Assembly: GCA_023415835.1 (NCBI GenBank)
Contig: JAEZJK010000037.1
Location: 1-13,478, forward strand
Direction of reading: 5' to 3'
Length of the DNA: 13,478 bases
DNA from: Bacillota bacterium
GTDB lineage: Bacteria > Bacillota > UBA4882 > UBA8346
Below the pieces are notes generated by a model, which made no database searches, was not told the origin of the DNA, and was given only the letters and a program-made list of their open reading frames with translations. Shown here piece by piece: positions 5,193-12,737 of this stretch (position 1 is its first letter; each line of letters begins with the position of its first letter). A program made the translations under genes and the position numbers.

Positions 5193-6626
5193 TTAACCGG
5201 ATACCTGTTTGTTTGTCGCGCCGGTATTATTGTTTTTAATAACGAAACTTAGAAAAACTCCGAATAAAACTAAAGCGCTTATTATTCCAATCGGATAAGA
5301 GATTGAGGTGGACAATTTGAATCCTTCCGGCGCCTGCAAAATGTAGGTGACCGAAACGGCGCTCATAAAAGTAGCGGGAACCGTAGCAATCCAATGGGGT
5401 AACCGTTTTTTAACCAGATAAACGGCTGCCGCCCAGAGGACGATCATTGCCAACGTCTGATTGGTCCAGGCGAAATATCTCCAGACAATATTGAAATTAA
5501 TCTGTGAGAGAATGGCTCCGATAATAAATAGGGGAACAGCAATATATAAGCGGTTGGAAATCGGTTTTTGTCCAAAATTAAACGTATCGGCAATAGTCAT
5601 TCGGGCGGCCCGAAATGCCGTATCTCCCGAGGTTATCGGACAGACAACCACCCCGATAACGGCCAGTACGCCTCCGATTGCGCCCAAAAGATTAGTGGAG
5701 ATCTCATGGACAACCCCTCCGGGGCCACCGGCTTTAATAGCCTCAGCCAAACCCGGGGTTCCATTGTAAAACGCCATCCCGGCAGCGGCCCAGATCAAGG
5801 CGATTACCCCTTCGGCAATCATGGCCCCGTAGAAAACTTTGCGGCCATCGGTTTCTTTCTTGATACACCTGGACATAATCGGAGATTGGGTGGCATGGAA
5901 CCCGCTGATTGCTCCGCAAGCAATCGAGATAAACATTAATGGCCAAATAGGAAGTTTTCCCGGATGAAGATTGGCTAGAGTCAGTTCAGGTATCTGGTAC
6001 CCCTTAAATAATATTCCTCCGGTAACTCCAATCGCCATAAATATTAAAACCGCCCCAAACAGCGGGTAAAGCCGACCGATGATTTGATCGATGGGGAGAA
6101 TGGTCGCCAAAAAATAATAACAAAAGATTATTACCAACCAGAAAGAGAAATTTAAAGATTCCGGCGTAAGTATGCTTAACAGTTGGGCCGGCCCCGACAC
6201 GAACACAGTCCCTACTAAAATCAAAAGGATGACTGAAAAACCAATCATCACTTTTTTTAAGGTTGAGCCGAGGTATTGTCCTACGATATCCGGGACATTG
6301 CACCCTTTATGCCTGAGAGAAAGCATGCCGGAAAAATAATCATGGACCCCTCCGGCAAAAATGCAACCGAAAACGATCCATAAAAATGCCGCCGGTCCCC
6401 ATAAAGCGCCTGAAAGAGCTCCAAAAATAGGACCTAAACCCGCGATATTAAGCAATTGAATTAAAAAAGCTTTTGGCGTTGAAATTGGAACATAATCGAC
6501 GCCGTCAGGCATGGCATACGCCGGCGTTGATTGGGAGTCATCCGGTTTAAATATTTTGTCCACGAAAGCTCCATAAACTAAATAGCCAAGAATGAGCAAG
6601 ACGAGTGATAAAAAAAACGTAAACAT
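5193..6626 (-). CDS. cstA: CstA/BtsT-type carbon starvation transporter (pyruvate or peptides)
   Basis: A membrane protein of the CstA family, which imports pyruvate (E. coli BtsT, CstA) or peptides during carbon limitation. The 477 residues form about a dozen hydrophobic helices. Family blocks: YGAFVDKIFKPDD (18-30), PAYAMPDGVDYVP, LLNIAGLGPIFGALSGALWGP (from 58), FAGGVHDYFSGMLSLRHKG (from about 90), GFHATQSPIMSRC in the middle, and VCPITSGDTAFRAARMTIAD. At 477 aa it is the short Gram-positive form without the C-terminal extension of the roughly 700-aa enterobacterial proteins. The ATG follows AGGAGGGA at 5 bases. It lies 129 bp downstream of a LytS/LytTR pair in the same direction, with LytTR-type sites between them, so induction by that pair is likely. 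Pyruvate as substrate is inferred from the BtsSR-BtsT parallel. Confidence 0.92.
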   Translation of the reverse strand: MFTFFLSLVLLILGYLVYGAFVDKIFKPDDSQSTPAYAMPDGVDYVPISTPKAFLIQLLNIAGLGPIFGALSGALWGPAAFLWIVFGCIFAGGVHDYFSGMLSLRHKGCNVPDIVGQYLGSTLKKVMIGFSVILLILVGTVFVSGPAQLLSILTPESLNFSFWLVIIFCYYFLATILPIDQIIGRLYPLFGAVLIFMAIGVTGGILFKGYQIPELTLANLHPGKLPIWPLMFISIACGAISGFHATQSPIMSRCIKKETDGRKVFYGAMIAEGVIALIWAAAGMAFYNGTPGLAEAIKAGGPGGVVHEISTNLLGAIGGVLAVIGVVVCPITSGDTAFRAARMTIADTFNFGQKPISNRLYIAVPLFIIGAILSQINFNIVWRYFAWTNQTLAMIVLWAAAVYLVKKRLPHWIATVPATFMSAVSVTYILQAPEGFKLSTSISYPIGIISALVLFGVFLSFVIKNNNTGATNKQVSG

Positions 6627-6662
6627 AAAATCCCTCCTTTTTTATGATATAACAATGTTTAA

Positions 6663-6668
6663 ATTGTA
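6663..6668 (-). promoter_or_regulatory. possible -10 box of the transporter gene
   Basis: TACAAT on the - strand matches TATAAT at 5 of 6 positions and lies about 37 bases before the cstA ATG. No consensus -35 precedes it, which would suit an activator-dependent promoter. The LytTR-type sites begin about 50 bp upstream. Confidence 0.35.
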
Positions 6669-6717
6669 CCGCCATATCGCGCCAAAAGGAGGCTTTATCG
6701 CCTGAAATGCAAAAAAT

Positions 6718-6747
6718 TACGTTTGTTCGGCAAAAATTAACGTTTTA
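6718..6747. promoter_or_regulatory. putative LytTR operator: two direct half-sites 21 bp apart
   Basis: TACGTTTGT (6718-6726) fits the published LytTR half-site pattern [TA][AC][CA]GTTN[AG][TG] at all defined positions. AACGTTTTA (6739-6747) fits all but the last two. They are direct repeats 21 bp start to start, two helical turns, with a 12-bp gap, as for AlgR/AgrA/LytTR operators. They lie between the response regulator stop and the cstA promoter region, so they most likely control cstA. Confidence 0.6.
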
Positions 6748-6755
6748 AATATATT

Positions 6756-7484
6756 TTAAAAATCAAACAATAACCGGAAATCTTTAATTTTATTCCGGCT
6801 GATTACAATCTCCTCTTTCTCATACCCGCTCATCTTTAAAAGATAGGTATGATTGAACCAAGGCAAAATCTCCAGGATATGCTCGAGATTTACCAAGTAA
6901 CTTCGGTTTACTCTCAAAAAACCGGCTTCCCTAAATTTGCTTTCAAAATAATTAAGCGGCTGGCTTGAAATATAATTGTTTCTTAAAGCGCAAACCCGAC
7001 AGTGTCGTCCAGAAGTAGCGATAAAAACAATCTCATTAATATCGATTAAGATAACCCGGTCGCCGTTCCATAACGATATTTTTCGGATCTTCTCCGCCAT
7101 TCCGGTCAATATGCCTTGATTGATCCCGGAACTATTTTTAATTCGCGCTAAAGCAGTTTTGATCCGATCAAGTTCGAAAGGTTTTAAAATATAATCCAAG
7201 GCGTTAAGTTCGAACGCCTTGACCGCATAATCATCATAAGCCGTCGCAAATACAATTCGGAGATTCTTTTGGAACTCCACTAATTCTTTTGCCAATGAAA
7301 TACCGTCGATATCGCCTAGGTTGATATCGACAAAAGCGGCGTCAAAACTTTCGTCGGCAATCTTTTCCAATGCTTCGCGCCCATTTTTCGCTTCCCGGGT
7401 TTGGATATTTTCAGTTGAACACTCTATTAAAAACTTCAATTCTTTCCGGGCCGGCGCCTCATCATCAACAATTAACAGTTTCAT
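6756..7484 (-). CDS. LytTR-family response regulator
   Basis: A DNA-binding response regulator of the LytR/AlgR/BtsR type. Residues 1-120 form a receiver domain with the acidic pair Asp7-Asp8, phospho-acceptor Asp53 (FVDINL), Thr81 (FATAYDDYA) and Lys101 (LDYILKPF). Residues about 135-240 form the LytTR DNA-binding domain with the typical DINEIVFIATSGRH block, FLRVNRSYLVNLEHI and the C-terminal VISRNKIKDFRLLF. Its ATG lies within the last codons of the kinase gene (20-bp overlap), so the two are co-transcribed and probably translationally coupled. The expected partner is that kinase and the expected target is the transporter gene behind it. It resembles E. coli BtsR (YehT) in architecture and context; B. 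subtilis LytT is the alternative relative. Confidence 0.93.
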   Translation of the reverse strand: MKLLIVDDEAPARKELKFLIECSTENIQTREAKNGREALEKIADESFDAAFVDINLGDIDGISLAKELVEFQKNLRIVFATAYDDYAVKAFELNALDYILKPFELDRIKTALARIKNSSGINQGILTGMAEKIRKISLWNGDRVILIDINEIVFIATSGRHCRVCALRNNYISSQPLNYFESKFREAGFLRVNRSYLVNLEHILEILPWFNHTYLLKMSGYEKEEIVISRNKIKDFRLLFDF

Positions 7485-9192
7485 CGCTTTTCAAATCCCC
7501 TTCCACCCAATCCGGGATTCTCAATTGAATCCGTGTCCCCCGTTCTTTTCTGGATATTTTAAGTCCGTAATCATTACCATAGAGGTTTTTCAACCGTTTA
7601 TTCACATTGGATAGGCCGATGCATTCTTTAGGTAATTGATCGGCGTCCAATTTACGGATAATCTCTTCCTTGATACCGATCCCGGTATCTTCAATAACAA
7701 TATGAGTTTCATCATTTACTTTTCTGGCGATAATCAGGATTACGCCCCCGCTTTCCATGGGCAGAACTCCGTGTTTAACGGCATTCTCCACCAGAGGCTG
7801 CAGGATAAATTGGGGTAAGACACATCCATCCACCTCTTCCGGGACATCGGTAATAATTTTCAATTTGTCTTCAAATCTTGCTTTTTCCAATTCCAAATAG
7901 GAGTTAATCAACCGCAATTCTTCACCTAAGCGAATAAGGCTGTCGCTATGTGCTAAAGTTTTTCGAAAGTAGGTGCTTAGGTTAATCAAAAGTTCTCTGG
8001 CGCGTTCCGGCTTGGTCCGACAAAAAGAGAGGATGGTATTGAAAGCGTTAAAGAGAAAATGCGGATTGATTTGAGATTGTAACGCCGAAAGCTCCGCTTT
8101 CTGACAAAGTTTTTTCTGGTATTCGATCTCGGCTAGTTCCAATTGGGTGGAAAAAAGCCTTGCCAGTCCCGTCGCCAATGTAATATGAACGTTGGATACG
8201 GCATTCTCCCGGTCTAGGTATAATTTAACGGCTCCGATTACTTCGTCGCGTCTTCGTAGCGGCACGATTACGGCTGATCTCAATTTACAATCGGAATCAG
8301 AACATCCGATTTCCGGTTGAAAGCAACCTATGACCATACTTCCCGTCTTAATCGCTCTTTTGGTCAGTTTGGTTTGAATAGGCGTATTTCGTTTATGATG
8401 TTCCTCACCAACGCCTACATGGGCCAATATCTGCCGGCAATCAGTGATCGCTACCGCGGAAACGTCGGCCATTTGAAGAATTATACGGGCAACTTCGACG
8501 ATTTCCGGCTCCGATAGTCCTTTCCGCAAATAAGATAGACACCGGTCGGCGATATCCAGAGCTAATTTGGTTTGAATAGCCGCTTCTTTCTCCTGTTCTT
8601 TATAGATCCCGTCGATAAAACCGGCGAAAAGTGCGATTCCCATCGGATTAAACAACACCATGGGTATCCAGATAATCTTCACCAGCTCCCAGGCATCCGG
8701 TAATGGTTTAGCTACTGTTACGATAATTAACATCTGGATGATTTCAGCTGCCATTCCGGTTACGAAAGCATAAATCCAGTTGTGATGACTGTTCTTAAAG
8801 CGTTTTGACACTAGCCCTCCGATAATTCCTTCAACTACCGTCGATAATCCGCAAGCCAAAGCGGTAAATCCGCCGATATCAATAACCCATCTGTGGAAAC
8901 CGGCTATCAACCCCGCGCCAAGTCCCACCAAGGGACCGCCGAAAATACCGCCGACTAAAACACCGATAATCCGTGAATTGGCAATCGCGCCGTTCACCGA
9001 GATGCCGGTGTAGGTAGCTAAAATCCCAATCAGCCCAAAGATGGCCGCCATCGTTAACTTGCCGGTTAAGGTATTCCTTTTACCGGTCACCAAATTTTTA
9101 AATATTTTTATCTTGGATAAAAAATAGGTAATTATAAGGATAATGCTCATATTACTGATTAAATTTTTCAAAACGTAAATTATAGTTTTCAT
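7465..9192 (-). CDS. LytS/BtsS-type sensor histidine kinase
   Basis: Membrane sensor kinase of 575 aa. Residues about 15-200 form the 5TMR-LYT membrane domain with its hallmark NSRIIGVLVGGIFGGPLVG (72-90) and GGFTALACGLSTVVEGIIGG (107-126). A GAF-like domain follows (about 210-350) with a cysteine cluster C290, C297, C302. The His_kinase domain carries SQINPHFLFNAFNTI with phospho-acceptor His378. The HATPase region has LQPLVENAVKHG (N-box, Asn470), DTGIG (502-506) and GLSNVNKRL. AGAGGA lies 9 bases before the ATG. In BtsS this architecture senses external pyruvate; in LytS it responds to membrane potential or pyruvate. Here the adjacent CstA-type transporter favours a pyruvate or carbon-starvation role; autolysis genes (lrgAB) are not in the window. 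Confidence 0.94.
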   Translation of the reverse strand: MKTIIYVLKNLISNMSIILIITYFLSKIKIFKNLVTGKRNTLTGKLTMAAIFGLIGILATYTGISVNGAIANSRIIGVLVGGIFGGPLVGLGAGLIAGFHRWVIDIGGFTALACGLSTVVEGIIGGLVSKRFKNSHHNWIYAFVTGMAAEIIQMLIIVTVAKPLPDAWELVKIIWIPMVLFNPMGIALFAGFIDGIYKEQEKEAAIQTKLALDIADRCLSYLRKGLSEPEIVEVARIILQMADVSAVAITDCRQILAHVGVGEEHHKRNTPIQTKLTKRAIKTGSMVIGCFQPEIGCSDSDCKLRSAVIVPLRRRDEVIGAVKLYLDRENAVSNVHITLATGLARLFSTQLELAEIEYQKKLCQKAELSALQSQINPHFLFNAFNTILSFCRTKPERARELLINLSTYFRKTLAHSDSLIRLGEELRLINSYLELEKARFEDKLKIITDVPEEVDGCVLPQFILQPLVENAVKHGVLPMESGGVILIIARKVNDETHIVIEDTGIGIKEEIIRKLDADQLPKECIGLSNVNKRLKNLYGNDYGLKISRKERGTRIQLRIPDWVEGDLKSDETVNC

Positions 9193-9391
9193 TCTATGGA
9201 ATCCTCTTAAATTGTTATTGTAAGTCTTCTGTATAATCTAAACTTTCTTAAATTCATACCTACTCTTATAATTTTAAGTTTAATATAATCCGTTCGGATC
9301 GGCAATAAAAAAATAGTATCTCAGCGGATACTTTCATTATCACTGCTCAAAATCTTATGTTAAGGTCATTCTGATGATGAAGCGGAATATA

Positions 9392-9463
9392 CCGTCAAGC
9401 TCGGCTTGAGGGACTGAAGGTAACCAAAATTGGGCCTTCAAGCTTTAAAGCGGCGTTTGACGG
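9392..9463. other. segment with competing hairpins (possible structured RNA)
   Basis: CCGTCAA (9392-9398) can pair with TTGACGG (9457-9463), enclosing TGAAGG/CCTTCA (9415-9420, 9435-9440). Alternatively TCAAGC (9395-9400) pairs with GCTTGA (9404-9409), excluding the first stem. It matches no riboswitch or ribozyme consensus I know. Short stems like these can arise by chance. Confidence 0.25.
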
Positions 9464-9491
9464 AAACGGCAAAAAGGAAAGAGCGAGCAGC

Positions 9492-9590
9492 ATGAGTATC
9501 AAAACTGTTCTCCAAGTTTTCACGGCATTTCCCCTTATCATTCCGATTTTGACCAACAAGTGCGATATTCAATCAATCGACAAGATCTAG
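9492..9590 (+). CDS. possible small ORF or gene remnant, 32 aa
   Basis: ATG to TAG encodes a hydrophobic peptide (MSIKTVLQVFTAFPLIIPIL then a polar tail TNKCDIQSIDKI). AAGGA lies about 13 bases upstream, which is too far for a strong site. The frame is open for some distance before the ATG (with FDGNGKKERASS), so it could be the end of a decayed gene. No family recognised. Confidence 0.15.
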   Translation: MSIKTVLQVFTAFPLIIPILTNKCDIQSIDKI

Positions 9591-9794
9591 GTAGACTTTA
9601 CCATAAGATACTGCTACAGTAAAATGTTCTATATTTCTAAAACCATTTTCAAAACCAGACCTCCAAAAGTAACATTACCTTTCAAAAAACAAAATAAAGA
9701 CAAGCGGATCAATTTAAGGTAAAATAAAAAATACGGTTATACTTCCATAAGTCAAAGATTGAAAGTAGAAATTTAATACGATAATTTCTCTGAA

Positions 9795-9893
9795 ACCTAA
9801 ACCTCCCCTTCCCTCCAGATGTTCGCTTCTTTGAATACCCTGAGGGAAGGGGCTGGGGGTTAGGTAAAATAGACATCTTGGATCAACCAATCC
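9795..9893. repeat. stem-loop repeat with a conserved border
   Basis: ACCTAAACCTCCCCTTCCCT + CCAG (9795-9818) pairs imperfectly with the segment at 9840-9865 (CTGAGGGAAGGGGCTGGGGG + TTAGGT) around 21 bases. The adjoining 9866-9893, read on the - strand, matches 1721-1746 at nearly every base (TGATCCAAGAT.TCTATTT). CCCCTTCCCTC stem-loops are a common kind of intergenic repeat. Confidence 0.65.
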
Positions 9894-9944
9894 TGATAAT
9901 AAAGCCAAAACTTAAACTAAATACCGAACGGAGACCGCGCTATC

Positions 9945-10055
9945 ATGTTGTTGGAAAAACTCAAACTGGACGCTGGGGAACCGATATACGAAAAAGCAAT
10001 CGCCCTTTATCAATCCGGCGCGATTAAATCTTATAACTACACTACTTTAAATTAA
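9945..10055 (+). CDS. possible small ORF or truncated gene, 36 aa
   Basis: ATG 9945 is preceded by CGGAGA at about 10 bases. The peptide (LLEKLKLDAGEPIYEKAIAL, then YQSGAIKSYNYTTLN) looks coding-like up to about codon 25. It then runs into AT-rich DNA exactly where an 11-base inverted repeat begins (GGCGCGATTAA at 10017-10027, partner TTAATCGCGCC at 10143-10153). This suggests a gene start truncated by rearrangement or insertion. The pattern Y..G.A..SY is reminiscent of zinc-finger SWIM-type N-termini, but that is too weak to name. Confidence 0.2.
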   Translation: MLLEKLKLDAGEPIYEKAIALYQSGAIKSYNYTTLN

Positions 10056-10171
10056 ATACATTTTAACATTCTAGTTTAATTTCGTCTGCTTACCACAGTA
10101 CAAACCTATCGGCTTTTATCAGTACCTAAGTACTTGTTTCCATTAATCGCGCCAGGCCAGCGGCGTTTGGA

Positions 10172-12460
10172 TCAGTACCCTTCATTCAACAACGGCGATA
10201 ATTTCCCGCTATAGTAAATATACAGCTTATGTAAAGGCCGGGTCATGATTACGTAAAGCAGTTTAGTATCTAATTCATTTTCCCGGTAATTACGGCTATC
10301 GGCATTGGCGACGATTACTACGTCAAATTCCAATCCCTTGGCAAGGTAAGACGGGAGCATCACCAATCCACTCCGATACTCGGTCTCTTTTCCGGTCATA
10401 ATCACCGGCGCTTCCGTGCCCTTAAAATGTCGGGCCAAGCTTTCACATTCCGCAATTGTCTTACCGATCACAGCGATTGATTGATAACCCGCTTCTTTTA
10501 CTTCGGCAATTTTTCCCTCAATCGCTTTTGCAATTCCCGGAATACCTTCTTCTTTTATTATTTGAACCTGCTCTCCATGCCGCACCACCGGTTTGGCCAG
10601 TACCAGTTGTCCCTTATTAATCCGGTTGATAACCCGGTTGGCGGCCTCCATGATTTCAACGGTGGTCCGGTAACTCTGCTCCAGCGTAAGGAATTCGCTC
10701 TTTTCCTCTCCAAAAACTTCCCGGCGTAATAATTGCCAATCATTTAAGCCCCGGTACGAATGGATCCCCTGGCTAAGATCGCCGAAAATAGTGAAGGAGC
10801 TATCCTTGATGATCTTTTTGATTGCATATAATTGAAAAACGCTAAAATCCTGGGCCTCATCGATCACAATATGTTTGACGGGAATCCTTTCCTCCAACCC
10901 GTAAAGACAAAATTTAAGGTAAACTAATGGCGCCAAGTCCTCCAACTCAATTTGCCCCGAGTTTAAACCGGCCAAAGTCTCCCGGCGGAGGTGCCCCAAA
11001 AGCTCATGTTCAACCTCATTTTTAGCAAAGCTAGCCAAAAACGCCGGATCGCTAAGCAGGTCCCGATAATATCGCGCCGGGCTTAACCCGGATATCTTTT
11101 TTAGATACTCTTTAACGCCCTCTCTGACAAACCGCTCTACCTCTTTGACCAGTTCGTTTTTACGGTCAATCGTTTTAACGATCAGGCCCTGGCGTTCGTC
11201 CGAATCCGGCATCGTTAATTTATAACGTTCGATTTGTAAGTTGCATTTGAGTTGTAATTCCTGAATATATTGGTCTTTCCGATCTTTTAACCTCTTTGTA
11301 AAATGTTTCTTTAATTCCTGGATCCGTTTCAAGACCGGCCAAGAACGGTAGTCCCTGAAGAATAACTCCAAAATTTCTTGATGGGTATAAACCACCCAGT
11401 CCCCAACCTGGAAATCCTCCTCCGGAACTAATTTATGTTCGATTTGCGCCATATACTCATCCAAGATATCTTTAAACCGCATCGAAGATTTAAAAGCGAT
11501 CATCCGTTTTTCCAGTTCCATTTGGGCTTGTTCTTCGGTTGTGTCGCCTTTGTTCAAAAAGTCGGTCAGCCGGTAATTAGGATCCCGGACCTTCAGTTTC
11601 TCACCGATCAGTTCTAAGGCGAACTCTTCAAAGGTTGTCTGCCTGACCCGTTCCACGCCCAACTCCGGCAGTACTTCCGAAATATAGTTGAGAAAGAACC
11701 GGTTGGGAGCGATAATCATAAAATTCTCCGGTTTAAACGAACCTTCGTAATTGTAGATTAGGTAAGCGATCCGGTGCAGCGCAATCGTGGTCTTGCCGCT
11801 CCCAGCCACTCCCTGAATGATTAAAGGCGTTTTTAAATCCGCCCGGATAATCCGGTTTTGTTCCGCTTGGATTGTTGAAACAATCTCCTTCAGCCGGTTA
11901 TCGGCGCTGGCTCCCAAATGGGCTTGGAGAAATTGGTCGTTGGTGGTAATGTCGATGTCAAAAATCTCCCGGAGCTTCCCCTCTTCGATGGTGAATTGGC
12001 GTTTTAGAGATAATTCCCCATTAATCTCGCCCTCGGGGCAGAGATACTTAGCATTGCCTAACCGTTCCTCATAATAAAGGTTGGCTACCGGAGCCCGCCA
12101 ATCGATAATAATTAACCCTTGATCTTCTTCCCTGGCCAGGCACATTTTACCGACATATAACTTCTCCGGCGCCGGTTTCCCAGTTTCCCAAAAATCGATC
12201 CTGGCGAAGTACGGTTTATGCCGGGCTTCCTTTAGATTTCGCAATTTCAGCTCCAACCCGCCTTGGAGAGCGGCGTTGACCATCAGATCGATGAATTCCT
12301 GACTGCCTTCGGAATTGACGATTCTCCGAAACCGGTTAACCTCCTTGTCGACATGGCTCTTTTTCCCAGTTGCGCTCTCCAAGGTTTTCTCAATATACTC
12401 GAGGGTATAATTCAAATGGTCCTTTTCTTGGTGATAGGCGCGATGTTCTTCCGCAGGCAT
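10172..12460 (-). CDS. helD: HelD-like RNA polymerase-associated helicase (UvrD/Rep superfamily 1)
   Basis: A 762-aa ATPase of the HelD type, close to the 774 aa of B. subtilis HelD. HelD binds RNA polymerase with delta, strips nucleic acid from stalled complexes and recycles the enzyme. Domains in order: an N-terminal charged, coiled-coil arm (about 1-80) that in HelD enters the secondary channel; the PYFARIDF block (83-90) and DWRAP (120-124); Q-motif IQAEQNRIIR (197-206); Walker A GVAGSGKTT (217-225); a long charged, coiled insertion (about 310-450); Walker B VIDEAQDFS (532-540); FGDLSQGIHS (559-568); LEQSYRTT (593-600); LAKGLEFDVVIV (706-717); and LLYVIMTR (734-741). The ATG follows AAGGAGG at 6 bases. 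It is monocistronic. A plain DNA helicase role is the less likely alternative. Confidence 0.92.
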   Translation of the reverse strand: MPAEEHRAYHQEKDHLNYTLEYIEKTLESATGKKSHVDKEVNRFRRIVNSEGSQEFIDLMVNAALQGGLELKLRNLKEARHKPYFARIDFWETGKPAPEKLYVGKMCLAREEDQGLIIIDWRAPVANLYYEERLGNAKYLCPEGEINGELSLKRQFTIEEGKLREIFDIDITTNDQFLQAHLGASADNRLKEIVSTIQAEQNRIIRADLKTPLIIQGVAGSGKTTIALHRIAYLIYNYEGSFKPENFMIIAPNRFFLNYISEVLPELGVERVRQTTFEEFALELIGEKLKVRDPNYRLTDFLNKGDTTEEQAQMELEKRMIAFKSSMRFKDILDEYMAQIEHKLVPEEDFQVGDWVVYTHQEILELFFRDYRSWPVLKRIQELKKHFTKRLKDRKDQYIQELQLKCNLQIERYKLTMPDSDERQGLIVKTIDRKNELVKEVERFVREGVKEYLKKISGLSPARYYRDLLSDPAFLASFAKNEVEHELLGHLRRETLAGLNSGQIELEDLAPLVYLKFCLYGLEERIPVKHIVIDEAQDFSVFQLYAIKKIIKDSSFTIFGDLSQGIHSYRGLNDWQLLRREVFGEEKSEFLTLEQSYRTTVEIMEAANRVINRINKGQLVLAKPVVRHGEQVQIIKEEGIPGIAKAIEGKIAEVKEAGYQSIAVIGKTIAECESLARHFKGTEAPVIMTGKETEYRSGLVMLPSYLAKGLEFDVVIVANADSRNYRENELDTKLLYVIMTRPLHKLYIYYSGKLSPLLNEGY

Positions 12461-12500
12461 AATACGCCTCCTTCGCTCTTATGATTTCAGGTGGAACTCT

Positions 12501-12528
12501 ATTTTAATCGAAAGTGGTAAAAAAGCAA
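12501..12528 (-). promoter_or_regulatory. possible helD promoter
   Basis: On the - strand TAAAAT (12506-12501) is a 5-of-6 -10 box, preceded by TTGCTT (12528-12523) at 16 bases. It lies about 40 bases before the helD ATG, at a normal distance, but the -35 is weak. Confidence 0.35.
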
Positions 12529-12620
12529 AGCTTAATGAAGGCTTATTTTTGTATCGCCCGTCCATTCTCTCGCCCTTTTTTAAGCATCCTTGGTTTTCTC
12601 CAGTTTTTGATAGTTTTTTC

Positions 12621-12649
12621 TTGACAAGTTGGTATTTTTTCGTTAATAT
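12621..12649 (+). promoter_or_regulatory. consensus-like + strand promoter
   Basis: A perfect -35 TTGACA (12621-12626), an exact 17-base spacer, and TAATAT (12644-12649) as -10 (4 of 6). Transcription would start near 12656 and meet the hairpin at 12669 after about a dozen bases. There is no same-strand gene downstream. Confidence 0.5.
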
Positions 12650-12668
12650 ATATTAAGCAAATTAAAGA

Positions 12669-12710
12669 GCCTCTTCACAATTTATATTGTGAAGAGGCAT
12701 TTCCTTTTTA
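12669..12710. terminator. strong hairpin terminator of the MFS gene, possibly bidirectional
   Basis: GCCTCTTCACAA (12669-12680) pairs perfectly with TTGTGAAGAGGC (12687-12698); one further A-T pair leaves a 4-base loop. On the - strand it lies 39 bases after the MFS stop and is followed by TCTTTAATTT. On the + strand it is followed by ATTTCCTTTTTA. Both sides are T-rich, so it can terminate in both directions. Confidence 0.8.
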
Positions 12711-12737
12711 TAGCATATTTGTTAATTGATTTCCTGG

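Larger units (their letters stand above)
9193..10171. other. 979-bp spacer without a convincing gene
   Basis: The kinase promoter should lie in the AT-rich 9210-9300, with several TATAAT-like boxes on both strands but no clear -35. A structured segment follows (9392-9463), then two short, weakly supported frames (9492-9590 and 9945-10055), a stem-loop repeat (9795-9893), and AT-rich DNA up to the helD stop. The mixture of short coding-like fragments and repeats suggests decayed DNA. Confidence 0.55.

Noticed and set aside
5461..6303. Frames overlapping the cstA gene
   Set aside because: They overlap a full-length membrane protein with conserved motifs and have no RBS support.
9366..9380. CTGATGA as part of a hammerhead ribozyme
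   Set aside because: The conserved GAAA segment and the three-stem layout of a hammerhead are absent around it.
9714..9908. 64-codon - strand frame in the right spacer
   Set aside because: It runs through a stem-loop repeat, has an alternative start and no RBS, and shows no family motif.
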